Assembly: GCF_002979515.1 (NCBI RefSeq)
Contig: NZ_PCPA01000004.1
Span: forward strand, 62,001-126,000
Direction: 5' to 3'
DNA from: Microbacterium sp. MYb54
GTDB taxonomy: Bacteria; Actinomycetota; Actinomycetes; Actinomycetales; Microbacteriaceae
DNA length: 64,000 nucleotides
This document shows, piece by piece, positions 24,431 through 32,872 of this stretch (position 1 is the first letter of the stretch; the number at the start of each line of letters is the position of its first letter). A program made the position numbers and the translations under genes. Below the pieces are notes generated by a model. It did no database searches. It was not told where the DNA came from and saw only the letters and a program-made list of their open reading frames with translations.

Positions 24431-25467
24431 GCATCACCACCCGCCGAATCATCCCCGCGATCGCTATCGCCGGGACGATGATGCTCGTCGCCACCGGCTG
24501 CGTCGCCGGGGAGAACGCCACGGCCAGCGGCGCGAAGCCCACGTCGGGAACGACCGAATGGTCGTCCGACACGCTTTCGATCGACTTCGCGACGTACAAC
24601 CCGCTGAGCCTCGTGATCCGCGATCAGGGCATCCTCGAAGACATCCTCGGCGACGACGTCGCCGTCGAGTGGGTGCAGTCCGCCGGCTCCAACAAGGCCA
24701 ATGAGTTGCTGCGCTCCGGTTCGGTCGATGTCGGGTCGACAGCCGGATCCGCTGCGCTGCTGGCGCGAGCGAACGGTTCGCCCATCCAGGTCATCGATAT
24801 CTTCTCGCAGCCGGAGTGGGCGGCCATCGTCGTCGGGCCGAACAGCGACATCACCTCGATCGAGGACCTCAAGGGAGCGTCGGTCGCGGCCACCAAGGGC
24901 ACCGACCCGTACTTCTTCCTGCTCCAGTCGCTGGAAGAGGGCGGTCTCTCCCTCTCCGACGTCGAGGTGCAGAACCTCCAGCATGCCGATGGCCGGGCAG
25001 CTCTCGACGGCGGATCCGTGGACGCCTGGGCCGGTCTCGACCCGATCATGGCGGCGGCTGAGGCGGAATCGGGCGACAAGCTCATCTATCGGAACGTCGA
25101 CTTCAACACGTACGGTTTCCTCAACGCGACCGAGGACTTCATCGCGAACCACCCCGACCTCGCTCAGGCCGTCGTCGACGCCTACGAGCAGGCGCGTGAG
25201 TGGGCACTCGAGAACCCCGACGAGACCGCCGCGCTTCTCGCCGAAGTCGCCGGAATCGACATCGGCGTTGCCACCACCGTGATTCAGGAGCGATCGAACC
25301 TCGACGTGAGTGGCGTGCCCGGTGACGACCAGATCGCAGTGCTCGAGAAGATCGCTCCGGTGCTCGTCGAGTCCGGCGACGTGCAGGGCGGCAAAGAGTC
25401 CGTCGACAAGGCGCTCTCATCGATCGTGAACGCGAAGTTCGCCGAGAAGGCAGTCGACGGCGAGTGA
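24427..25467 (+). CDS. ABC transporter substrate-binding lipoprotein (SsuA/NrtA-like)
   Basis: The 346-residue periplasmic-type binding protein is anchored by a lipobox VATGC (Cys near residue 25). The mature protein has the two-lobe SsuA/THI5-like fold: FATYNPLSLVIRDQGILEDI, AGSNKANELLRSGSVDVGST, ATKGTDPYFFLLQSLEEGGL and GGSVDAWAGLDPIMA. The last two resemble the ligand-contacting parts of aliphatic sulfonate binders. The actual ligand is not determined. It overlaps the ATPase and permease genes by 4 nt each (ATGA and GTGA), so the three are translationally coupled. Confidence 0.9.
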   Translation: MSITTRRIIPAIAIAGTMMLVATGCVAGENATASGAKPTSGTTEWSSDTLSIDFATYNPLSLVIRDQGILEDILGDDVAVEWVQSAGSNKANELLRSGSVDVGSTAGSAALLARANGSPIQVIDIFSQPEWAAIVVGPNSDITSIEDLKGASVAATKGTDPYFFLLQSLEEGGLSLSDVEVQNLQHADGRAALDGGSVDAWAGLDPIMAAAEAESGDKLIYRNVDFNTYGFLNATEDFIANHPDLAQAVVDAYEQAREWALENPDETAALLAEVAGIDIGVATTVIQERSNLDVSGVPGDDQIAVLEKIAPVLVESGDVQGGKESVDKALSSIVNAKFAEKAVDGE

Positions 25468-26324
25468 CTGATATCGACCAGCGAGTGATCGTCCCCGCGG
25501 ACTCGCGGGACGCGCTCGACGCAGCCCGCGGACAGTCTCGGCGCCCGGAGCGCGGAACCCGTCGGGTGTGGGATCGACCCATCGTGCGAATTCTTGGTGG
25601 CCTGCTGCTGCCGGCGTTGATCTTGCTCGCCTGGCAGTTCGTCACGACCTCGGGTCTCGTCGAGCCCTACCGTCTTCCCACACCCGCATCGGTCTACCAG
25701 GCCGGTGTCGAGCTCGCGGAGAACGGTCAACTCTGGACTCACATCGCGATCTCGGTTCAGCGGGTTCTGCTCGGCTTCGCCATCGGTTCGGTGATCGGCC
25801 TCGCGGCGGCAGGAGTGGTGGGACTCTCGCGCTGGGGCGATGTGCTTCTCAGCCCGACCCTCGCGGCCGTCCGTGCCGTGCCGTCGCTCGCGTGGGTGCC
25901 GCTGCTCATCCTCTGGATGCAGATCGGCGAGGAGTCGAAGGTCACGCTCATCGCGATCGGTGCGTTCTTCCCGGTCTACACGACGGTCGCCTCGGCGCTC
26001 CGCCATGTCGACCCACAGCTGGTCGAGGCCGGTCGCTCGTTCAGCCTGCGGGGCTGGTCGCTGTTCCGCACAGTGCAGCTGCCGGCGGTCGTCCCCTCCG
26101 TGGTGGCGGGACTCCGACTCGCCCTCGCGCAGGCGTGGTTGTTCCTGGTCGCCGCCGAGCTGATCGCCTCTTCGATGGGTCTCGGATTCCTGCTTACCGA
26201 CTCGCAGAGCACCGGCCGTGTCGATCGCATCCTGCTCTCCATCGTGCTGCTCGCCCTGCTCGGCACGATCACCAACGGCGTTCTCGTGCTGCTGGAGAAG
26301 TACCTGCTGCGCCGATGGACGTGA
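25464..26324 (+). CDS. ABC transporter permease (SsuC/TauC-like)
   Basis: The 286-residue membrane subunit has about six membrane helices. The cytoplasmic EAA loop is visible as EAGRSFSLRGWSLFRTVQLP followed by AVVPSVVAGLRLAL, the site that docks onto the ATPase. The first membrane helix starts near residue 44 (ILGGLLLPALILLAWQF). The start is GTG 25464, overlapping the preceding stop. The end overlaps the acyl-CoA synthetase gene. Confidence 0.92.
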   Translation: MTDIDQRVIVPADSRDALDAARGQSRRPERGTRRVWDRPIVRILGGLLLPALILLAWQFVTTSGLVEPYRLPTPASVYQAGVELAENGQLWTHIAISVQRVLLGFAIGSVIGLAAAGVVGLSRWGDVLLSPTLAAVRAVPSLAWVPLLILWMQIGEESKVTLIAIGAFFPVYTTVASALRHVDPQLVEAGRSFSLRGWSLFRTVQLPAVVPSVVAGLRLALAQAWLFLVAAELIASSMGLGFLLTDSQSTGRVDRILLSIVLLALLGTITNGVLVLLEKYLLRRWT

Positions 26325-28324
26325 CGGTGACGGAGGCTCGGCTGCACGAGACGCGTGTCTACGAACCCTCGGACGAGTTCTCGAACGCGAACGTGACAGC
26401 CGAGGCGTACGCGCGTGCCGCGGCAGACCCTGTCGCCTTCTGGGAAGACGCCGCGCGCCGTCTCGACTGGGTCGATCCCTGGCACACGGCGCACGAGTGG
26501 GAGCCACCGACGAACGGTGCGATCCCCGCAGCTCGCTGGTTCGTGGGAGGCCGGCTCAACGTGGCCGTCAACTGTGTCGACCGACACGTCGAGGCCGGTG
26601 GCGGCGACCGAGTCGCTCTGCACTTCGAAGGTGAGCCGGGCGACCGCGCTTCCGTCACCTATGCAGAGCTGCAACAGCGGGTCTCCCGTGCCGCCAACGC
26701 CCTCGTCGCGCTCGGGATCGGACCGGGCGACCGTGTGGTGATCTACCTCCCGGTGCTCGTGGAGACGATCGTCATCACTCTGGCCTGCGCACGAGTGGGC
26801 GCCGTGCACTCACTCGTGTTCGGTGGATTCTCGGCCGAGGCCGTGCGGTTCCGTCTGGAAGACACCGGTGCGAAGCTGTTGGTGACCAGCGACGGCCAGT
26901 ACCGTCGCGGCACCGCCACCGAGGTGAAGTCGACGGCCGACCTCGCGGCCGCCGATCTGCCCGATCTCGAACATGTGCTCGTCCTTCGCCGCACCGGCCA
27001 GGACGTGCCGTGGACAGACGGCCGCGATGTCTGGTGGCACGACGTCGTCGACACCGCATCGTCGACCCACGAGGCAGAGGCGTTCGATGCCGAGCATCCG
27101 CTCTTCATCATCTACACCTCCGGCACCACGGGGAAGCCGAAGGGACTCGTGCACACCTCGGGCGGCTACCTCGCACAGGCGAGCTGGGCGCACTGGGCCC
27201 ACTTCGACGCCAAGCCCGACGACGTGCACTGGTGCACCGCCGACCTCGCCTGGGTGACCGCGCACACCTACGAGATCTACGGGCCGCTCTCGAACGGCCT
27301 CACACAGGTCATCTACGAGGGGACTCCCGACACCCCGCACCGAGAGCGCCACCTCGAGATCATCGAGCGCTACGGGGTGACCGTGTACTACACGGCGCCC
27401 ACCCTGATCCGAACGTTCATGACCTGGTTCGGAGCCGACCTCCCGACCGGCCACGATCTGTCGAGCCTGCGACTGCTCGGAACCGTCGGCGAGGCGATCA
27501 ACCCGGAGGCCTGGGTGTGGTTCCGCCGCAACTTCGGTCGTGACGAGCTGCCGGTCATCGACACCTGGTGGCAATCCGAGACGGGTGCCGCGATGATCGC
27601 CCCGCTGCCCGGCGTCACGAGCCTCAAGCCCGGTTCGGCATCGGTGCCGCTCCCAGGCCTCGATGTCGCGGTGGTCGACGAACTGGGGCAGGAAGTCGAG
27701 CCGGGACGCTCGGGCACATTGGTCATCCGTCGACCGTGGCCGGGGATGGCACGCACCATCTGGGGAAACCCGAACCGGTACCGTGACGCGTACTGGTCCG
27801 CATACGCAGGCCACGGTGAGTTCGGCGGCTTCTACGTCGCCGGCGACGGCGCGACCAGGGACGCCGACGGGTACATCTGGATCCTCGGTCGACTGGACGA
27901 CGTCGTGAACGTCTCCGGACACCGTCTCTCCACGATCGAGATCGAGTCTGCTCTCGTCGCGCACGACACCGTGGGCGAGGCCGGCTCGGCCGGAGTCTCA
28001 GATCCGGTCACCGGCCAGGCAGTCGTCGCGTTCGTCACGCCTTCCGGTCGTGCGGAGGTGACACCGTCAGCCCTTCGCGCTCAGGTCGCGCAGGCGATCG
28101 GGCCCGTCGCCAAGCCGAAGCACATCGTGATCGTTCCCGACCTGCCGAAGACACGATCCGGCAAGATCATGCGCCGGCTCCTGGCACAGTTGTGGGAGGC
28201 CGAGCAGGATCGCAGAGCCGGCCGCGAACCCCAGCAGCTCGGAGACACGACGTCGCTGCAGAACCCCTGGGCCGTCGGTGAAATCGCCGACGTGCTCGCC
28301 GCCGCTGAATCGAGGACATCATGA
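26315..28324 (+). CDS. acsA: acetyl-CoA synthetase-like AMP-forming acyl-CoA ligase
   Basis: The 669-residue protein activates a short-chain acid with ATP and CoA. Family motifs are YTSGTTGKPKGLVHT (P-loop), LLGTVGEAINPEAW, DTWWQSETGAAM (with the Trp that limits acetate-size substrates), FYVAGDGATRDADGY, GRLDDVVNVSGHR and KTRSGKIMRRLL (the lysine acetylated in Acs). The canonical GWVTGH segment reads AWVTAH, so acetate is likely but not certain. The ATG at 26315 overlaps the permease by 10 nt. A GTG at 26321 overlapping by GTGA is an equally plausible start, two codons shorter. A longer open frame upstream is only the permease read in another frame. Confidence 0.85.
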   Translation: MDVTVTEARLHETRVYEPSDEFSNANVTAEAYARAAADPVAFWEDAARRLDWVDPWHTAHEWEPPTNGAIPAARWFVGGRLNVAVNCVDRHVEAGGGDRVALHFEGEPGDRASVTYAELQQRVSRAANALVALGIGPGDRVVIYLPVLVETIVITLACARVGAVHSLVFGGFSAEAVRFRLEDTGAKLLVTSDGQYRRGTATEVKSTADLAAADLPDLEHVLVLRRTGQDVPWTDGRDVWWHDVVDTASSTHEAEAFDAEHPLFIIYTSGTTGKPKGLVHTSGGYLAQASWAHWAHFDAKPDDVHWCTADLAWVTAHTYEIYGPLSNGLTQVIYEGTPDTPHRERHLEIIERYGVTVYYTAPTLIRTFMTWFGADLPTGHDLSSLRLLGTVGEAINPEAWVWFRRNFGRDELPVIDTWWQSETGAAMIAPLPGVTSLKPGSASVPLPGLDVAVVDELGQEVEPGRSGTLVIRRPWPGMARTIWGNPNRYRDAYWSAYAGHGEFGGFYVAGDGATRDADGYIWILGRLDDVVNVSGHRLSTIEIESALVAHDTVGEAGSAGVSDPVTGQAVVAFVTPSGRAEVTPSALRAQVAQAIGPVAKPKHIVIVPDLPKTRSGKIMRRLLAQLWEAEQDRRAGREPQQLGDTTSLQNPWAVGEIADVLAAAESRTS

Positions 28325-29625
28325 CGGAAGAACATCGCTTCGGGTTCCGCACCAGGGCCCTGCATGCCGGTGGCACCCCCGACGCATCCACCGGAGCCAG
28401 GGCGGTGCCGATCTACCAGACCACGTCCTTCGTCTTCGACGATGCTGCGGACGCCGGGAACCTCTTCGCGCTGCAGAAGTACGGCAACATCTACTCGCGC
28501 ATCGGCAACCCCACGGTCGCGGCTCTCGAGGAGCGCCTGGCCTCGCTCGAAGGTGGCATCGGTGCGGTGGCGACAGCCTCGGGCATGAGCGCGGAGTTCA
28601 TCACTTTCGCAGCTCTCGTCGGCGCAGGAGATCATGTCGTCGCCGCCGCGCAGCTGTACGGCGGCACGGTGACGCAGCTCGATGTGACGCTGCGTCGCTT
28701 CGGCGTGGAGACCACGTTCGTCGCCTCGACCGACCCCGCAGACTTCGCCGCAGCGATCCGTCCCGAGACGAAGGTCGTCTATGTCGAGATGATCGGAAAT
28801 CCTTCGGGGGAGATCGCGGACATCGAGGGCCTCGCCGCGGTCGCTCATGAGGCCGGTGTGCCGCTCGTGGTCGATGCGACGCTGGCGACCCCGTATCTCG
28901 CACGTCCGCTCGAGCACGGCGCCGACATCGTGATCCACTCGGTGACGAAGTTCCTCGGCGGACACGGGACGACGCTCGGCGGGGTCGTGATCGAGAAGGG
29001 CACCTTCGACTGGGGCAACGGCAAGTTCCCGCAGATGACCGAGCCCGTCGACTCGTACGGCGGCATCAAGTGGTGGGACAACTTCGGCGAGTACGGATTC
29101 CTCACCAAGCTCCGCTCCGAGCAGTTGCGTGACATCGGTCCTGCGCTCAGCCCGCAGTCGGCGTTCAATCTGCTGCAGGGGGTCGAGACGCTGCCGCAGC
29201 GCATCGACGCGCACCTCGCGAACGCCCGCGTCGTCGCCGACTGGCTCGATTCCGACCCGCGCGTCGCGTACGTCACCTGGGCAGGACTCGAGGGGCACCC
29301 GCACCACGAGCGCGCCGCCAAGTATCTCCCACTCGGACCGGGGTCGGTGTTCGCATTCGGCGTTGCCGCGGAAGACGGTCGCGCAGCGGGGGAGAGTGTG
29401 ATCGAGAACCTGCAGCTCGCCTCGCACCTCGCGAACATCGGCGACGCGCGCACGCTCGTGATCCACCCGGCCTCGACGACCCATCGCCAGCTCACCGAGG
29501 AGCAGCTCGTAGCCGCCGGTGTGCGGCCAGACCTGATCCGCATCTCGGTGGGGCTCGAAGATGCCGACGACATCATCTGGGACCTCGACCAGGCCCTCAC
29601 GACCGCGACAGGAGCGAACCGATGA
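28321..29625 (+). CDS. metY: O-acetylhomoserine aminocarboxypropyltransferase (MetY)
   Basis: This PLP enzyme makes homocysteine (or methionine) from O-acetylhomoserine and sulfide (or methanethiol). The 434-residue protein has the Cys/Met metabolism fold: TRALHAGGTPD, YQTTSFVFDDA, YSRIGNPTVAALEERLASLE, VVDATLATPYLARPLEHGAD and the PLP lysine in HSVTKFLGGHGT. It ends with HPASTTHRQLTEEQL and RISVGLED. The long form and GGIKWWDNFGEYGF are typical of MetY rather than MetB or MetZ. ATGA overlaps join it to the synthetase upstream and the CoA-binding gene downstream. Confidence 0.93.
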   Translation: MTEEHRFGFRTRALHAGGTPDASTGARAVPIYQTTSFVFDDAADAGNLFALQKYGNIYSRIGNPTVAALEERLASLEGGIGAVATASGMSAEFITFAALVGAGDHVVAAAQLYGGTVTQLDVTLRRFGVETTFVASTDPADFAAAIRPETKVVYVEMIGNPSGEIADIEGLAAVAHEAGVPLVVDATLATPYLARPLEHGADIVIHSVTKFLGGHGTTLGGVVIEKGTFDWGNGKFPQMTEPVDSYGGIKWWDNFGEYGFLTKLRSEQLRDIGPALSPQSAFNLLQGVETLPQRIDAHLANARVVADWLDSDPRVAYVTWAGLEGHPHHERAAKYLPLGPGSVFAFGVAAEDGRAAGESVIENLQLASHLANIGDARTLVIHPASTTHRQLTEEQLVAAGVRPDLIRISVGLEDADDIIWDLDQALTTATGANR

Positions 29626-30167
29626 GCGCCACCACCTCCGGCGATGCGTGCGCCCTGCCTGGTGCAGTGCCGAGCGTGCCAGGACGGACCTGGATCGGAC
29701 CGACGCAGCAGGAGCGTTTCGGCCTCTTACGTCGAGCGAAGTCGATCGCGATCGTCGGTGCGTCGAACAACCCCGCGCGCGCGTCGTACTTCGTGGCGAC
29801 GTACCTGCTCTCCAGCACGGCGTACGACGTCTACCTGGTGAACCCGCGCGAGACCGAGATCCTCGGGCAGCCGGTCTATGCGACGCTGAGCGATCTGCCC
29901 GTGGTGCCCGACATTGTGGATGTCTTCCGTCGTCACGACGACCTTCCCGGCGTCGCGCAGGAGGCGATCGAGGCGGGAGCGCAGACCCTGTGGCTGCAGC
30001 TCGGGTCCTGGAACGAGGATGCGGCGGCGATCGCGGAGGGCGCGGGGCTCTCGGTGGTCATGGATCGCTGCATCAAGATCGAGCACGCCCGATTCCACGG
30101 AGGACTGCATCTGGCGGGCTTCGACACGGGTGTGATCAGCTCACGACGCCAGCTGCTCGCGAGATGA
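29622..30167 (+). CDS. CoA-binding protein (YccU-like)
   Basis: The 181-residue Rossmann-fold protein has SIAIVGASNNPARASYFVAT, a form of the CoA-binding motif. VYLVNPRETEILGQPVYATL, VVPDIVDVFRR and the conserved end segment AGLSVVMDRCIKIEHAR follow. Family members bind CoA thioesters, but their role is not settled. Pairing with metY is seen widely in actinobacteria, so a function linked to homoserine acylation or acyl-CoA sensing is a reasonable inference. It is the last gene of the coupled run, and coaE has its own promoter. Confidence 0.85.
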   Translation: MSATTSGDACALPGAVPSVPGRTWIGPTQQERFGLLRRAKSIAIVGASNNPARASYFVATYLLSSTAYDVYLVNPRETEILGQPVYATLSDLPVVPDIVDVFRRHDDLPGVAQEAIEAGAQTLWLQLGSWNEDAAAIAEGAGLSVVMDRCIKIEHARFHGGLHLAGFDTGVISSRRQLLAR

Positions 30168-30187
30168 GCCGTGCCCACGGCGAAGCC

Positions 30188-30193
30188 TAGACT
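30188..30193 (+). promoter_or_regulatory. -10 element of coaE, leaderless geometry
   Basis: TAGACT is followed by 6 nt (GGCGGC) and then the ATG at 30200. Confidence 0.5.
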
Positions 30194-30199
30194 GGCGGC

Positions 30200-30799
30200 A
30201 TGCCCCTCATCGCACTCACCGGCGGCATCGCCTCCGGGAAGTCGACCATCGCCCGGCGTCTGGCCGAGCACGGTGCCATCATCGTCGATGCCGATCAGAT
30301 CGTGCGCGACGTGCAGTCTCCCGGATCACCGGTCCTCGAGCGGATCGCCGAAGCGTTCGGCGCCGACGTCGTCGCACCGGACGGCGCCCTCGACAGGGCG
30401 GCGCTGGGGGCGCAGGTGTTCGGTGACGCCGACCTCCTTGCGAGCCTGAACGCGATCGTCCACCCGGCTGTGCGCGAGGAATCGCAGCGACGATTCGATG
30501 ATGCTCTCCGAGACGATGCGGAAGCCGTCGTCGTCTACGACGTGCCTCTTCTGGTCGAGGCGCGGGTGGATGACCCTTGGGACCTCATCGTGGTCGCGAA
30601 CGCGCCGGCCGAACTGCGCAGGCAGCGGCTCGTCGAGTTGCGCGGCATGGCGGAGCGCGCGGCGCAGGAACGGATCGATGCCCAGGTCTCCGATGACCGT
30701 CGTCTCGCGATCGCCGACGTCGTGATCGACACCTCCGGCACCCTGGAGCGCACGATCGAGCAGACGGATGCCCTCTGGGAGCGGATCAGCGCACAGTGA
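30200..30799 (+). CDS. coaE: dephospho-CoA kinase
   Basis: CoaE phosphorylates dephospho-CoA in the last step of CoA synthesis. The 199-residue protein has a P-loop LTGGIASGKSTIARRL, the acceptor-binding region IIVDADQIVRDV, VHPAVREES, VVYDVPLLVEA and the adenine/lid part RQRLVELRGMAERAAQERI. The length is that of the single-domain enzyme, without the C-terminal GrpB-like fusion found in mycobacteria. Its stop overlaps the GTG of the MFS gene. Confidence 0.95.
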   Translation: MPLIALTGGIASGKSTIARRLAEHGAIIVDADQIVRDVQSPGSPVLERIAEAFGADVVAPDGALDRAALGAQVFGDADLLASLNAIVHPAVREESQRRFDDALRDDAEAVVVYDVPLLVEARVDDPWDLIVVANAPAELRRQRLVELRGMAERAAQERIDAQVSDDRRLAIADVVIDTSGTLERTIEQTDALWERISAQ

Positions 30800-32013
30800 C
30801 CTTCTCCGGTCATGCGCCGGGGTCGCGCGAGTACCGGCGCCTCATCGTCGGACTGTTCTTCGCGGGAATCGCGACGTTCGCGCAGCTCTATTCGGCGCAG
30901 GCCGTGCTGCCGCAGATCTCGTCCGACCTCTCGGTCACCCCGGCGACCGCGGCGCTGAGCGTGTCGGCTGCGACGCTCGGGCTGGCGCTGGCCGTCATCC
31001 CGTGGTCGATCGTGGCGGACCGGATCGGGCGGGTGCCGGCGATGGCCACGGGAGTGCTCACCGCCACGGTGTTCGGCCTGACCGCCCCGTTGAGCGGGGA
31101 GATCATGACGCTGCTCATCCTCCGTTTCGCGGAGGGCGTGGCGCTGGGGGCCGTGCCGGCTGTGGCCCTCGCGTACCTCAGTGAGGAGGTCGAGGCGCGC
31201 CATGCCGCCGCCGCTGCGGGGAGCTACATCGCGGGCACCACGGTCGGTGGGCTGCTCGGACGCATCGGCTCAGGGATCGTCGGAGAGGTGGGCGGGTGGC
31301 GCGCCGGCATCCTGTCCGTCGCCGTGATGTGCGCGGTGGCCGCTGTGCTCTTCCTCTGGTTGACTCCGCGCTCGAGAGGCTTCGTCCCCGGGCGGCTGCG
31401 CGCCGACCGCGGGCCCGGCATCCTGGAGAAGCTCCGGGCGCCGTTGCGCTCACGGCTGCAATGGGCGCTGTACGCGCAGGGATTCCTGCTGATGGGAGCC
31501 TTCGTCGCGGTGTACAACTACCTCGGTTTCCATCTTTCGGCAGAGCCGTTCGCGCTGCCGGTATGGCTGGTCACCCTGCTGTTCCTGGCCTATCTCGCCG
31601 GCACGGTGTCCTCCCCATGGGCCGGGGCTCTGGCCTCCAGAGTCGGACGCTTCCCGGTACTCCTCGCCTCGATCGGCGTGATGGTCGCGGGAGCCCTGTT
31701 GCTCCTGGTCCCGATGGTGGCCATCGTGCTGGTGGGGCTCGTGCTCTTCACCGCAGGCTTCTTCGGCGCACATGCCGTGGCCTCGGGGTGGACTCCGGTC
31801 GCTGCCGGTCCCGGGAGCAGGGCCCAGGCTTCATCTCTGTACTACTTCGCCTACTACGCGGGGTCGAGCCTGTTCGGATGGATGCTCGGTCTCGTGTTCG
31901 GCGCGGCGAGCTGGGGCTGGTTCGTGGCCGTCGTCGTGGCGATGTGCGCAGCAGCCGCCTTCGCCGCGGTGTCGGCACTGCGCGAGGCGCCGACCGGTCA
32001 GCCGCCTTCCTGA
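30796..32013 (+). CDS. MFS transporter
   Basis: The 405-residue protein has 12 predicted membrane helices. The loop 2-3 MFS signature region reads VADRIGRVPAMATGVL, and a second copy in the C-terminal half reads LASRVGRFPVLLASI. It starts YRRLIVGLFFAGIATFAQLY, like the YnfM/arabinose-efflux-like group that exports drugs or small metabolites. The substrate is unknown. The start is GTG 30796, overlapping coaE by 4 nt (GTGA), so it is translated from the coaE mRNA. Confidence 0.88.
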   Translation: MTFSGHAPGSREYRRLIVGLFFAGIATFAQLYSAQAVLPQISSDLSVTPATAALSVSAATLGLALAVIPWSIVADRIGRVPAMATGVLTATVFGLTAPLSGEIMTLLILRFAEGVALGAVPAVALAYLSEEVEARHAAAAAGSYIAGTTVGGLLGRIGSGIVGEVGGWRAGILSVAVMCAVAAVLFLWLTPRSRGFVPGRLRADRGPGILEKLRAPLRSRLQWALYAQGFLLMGAFVAVYNYLGFHLSAEPFALPVWLVTLLFLAYLAGTVSSPWAGALASRVGRFPVLLASIGVMVAGALLLLVPMVAIVLVGLVLFTAGFFGAHAVASGWTPVAAGPGSRAQASSLYYFAYYAGSSLFGWMLGLVFGAASWGWFVAVVVAMCAAAAFAAVSALREAPTGQPPS

Positions 32014-32025
32014 GAGGATCTCGTC

Positions 32026-32817
32026 ATGCAACAGCAGTATCTCCAGGCCTATGACGGCCAACTCCGTACCACCCCGGAGGTATCCGGTGCTTCGAGCGTG
32101 TCCGCGCACGGACCGCTCCTTCTCGCGACGTTCGCCGGAGGACGCGGTTTCGTCACCTACGCGGAGCTCGGCGATGTGGATGCGGACGACGTCTCTCGCC
32201 TGGTCGATGCCGCGATCGAGCACTTCGTCGGTCTACCCGAGGTGATGTCGGTCGAGTGGAAGACCCGCGGACATGATCGTGCGCCCGGACTCCACGACTC
32301 TCTCATCACCCGCGGTTTCGTGGCGGAGGATCCGGAGTCGATCATGATCGGGGAGGCGCGTCTCCTCGCGCAGCACATCGAGATCCCGGAGCAGGTGACC
32401 ATCAGGCGGACCCGTACCGACGACGAGGTACTCGCGGCGGGCGAGATGCAGGGACTGGTGTTCGACGACGCGGACTGGCGCTCGAGGGCGGAGGATCTCA
32501 TCGTGCGCCTGCACGAGGATCCCTCCACCGAGTTGTGGATCGCCGTCGTCGACGATGTGATCGTCAGCGCCGGGCGCCTCGAGCCGGTCGCGGGAACGGA
32601 ATTCGCTGGGCTCTGGGGAGGCTCGACCCTGGCGGAGTGGAGGGGGCGTGGAATCTATCGTGCGCTCACCGCGGAGCGGGCCAGGTCTGCGCTCGCCCGC
32701 GGCATCCGGTATCTGCAGTCGGATTCGACCGAGTTCTCGCGTCCGATCCTGGAACGGTCGGGGTTCGTGAAGGTGTCGACGACGACGCCGTACGTCTGGA
32801 CGCGCCCCGCGCGGTGA
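32026..32817 (+). CDS. GNAT family N-acetyltransferase
   Basis: The 263-residue protein has a GNAT domain in its second half: [38 protein letters not shown] (acetyl-CoA site), [18 protein letters not shown] and LERSGFVKV. The N-terminal half looks like a degenerate GNAT-like fold ([20 protein letters not shown]), so this may be a tandem GNAT. The substrate is unknown. The gene starts 12 nt after the MFS stop and is probably on the coaE-MFS transcript. Confidence 0.82.
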   Translation: MQQQYLQAYDGQLRTTPEVSGASSVSAHGPLLLATFAGGRGFVTYAELGDVDADDVSRLVDAAIEHFVGLPEVMSVEWKTRGHDRAPGLHDSLITRGFVAEDPESIMIGEARLLAQHIEIPEQVTIRRTRTDDEVLAAGEMQGLVFDDADWRSRAEDLIVRLHEDPSTELWIAVVDDVIVSAGRLEPVAGTEFAGLWGGSTLAEWRGRGIYRALTAERARSALARGIRYLQSDSTEFSRPILERSGFVKVSTTTPYVWTRPAR

Positions 32818-32860
32818 CCGGAGGCGCTCCTGTGACGGCCTCGATGTCGGAGGGGCGGCA

Positions 32861-32866
32861 TACGCT
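32861..32866 (+). promoter_or_regulatory. -10 element of uvrB, leaderless geometry
   Basis: TACGCT is followed by 6 nt (GGAGGT) and the ATG at 32873. GGAGGT is too near the ATG for normal Shine-Dalgarno use. No LexA box of the actinobacterial type was recognised nearby. Confidence 0.5.
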
Positions 32867-32872
32867 GGAGGT

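Noticed and set aside
25568..28324. A permease-ligase fusion implied by one continuous 918-codon frame
   Set aside because: The first 249 codons are the permease gene read in a different frame. The true ligase begins at 26315 or 26321 with the family N-terminus.
32820..32872. LexA (SOS) boxes upstream of uvrB and uvrA
   Set aside because: No sequence close to the actinobacterial TCGAAC-N4-GTTCGA box was seen at either promoter.
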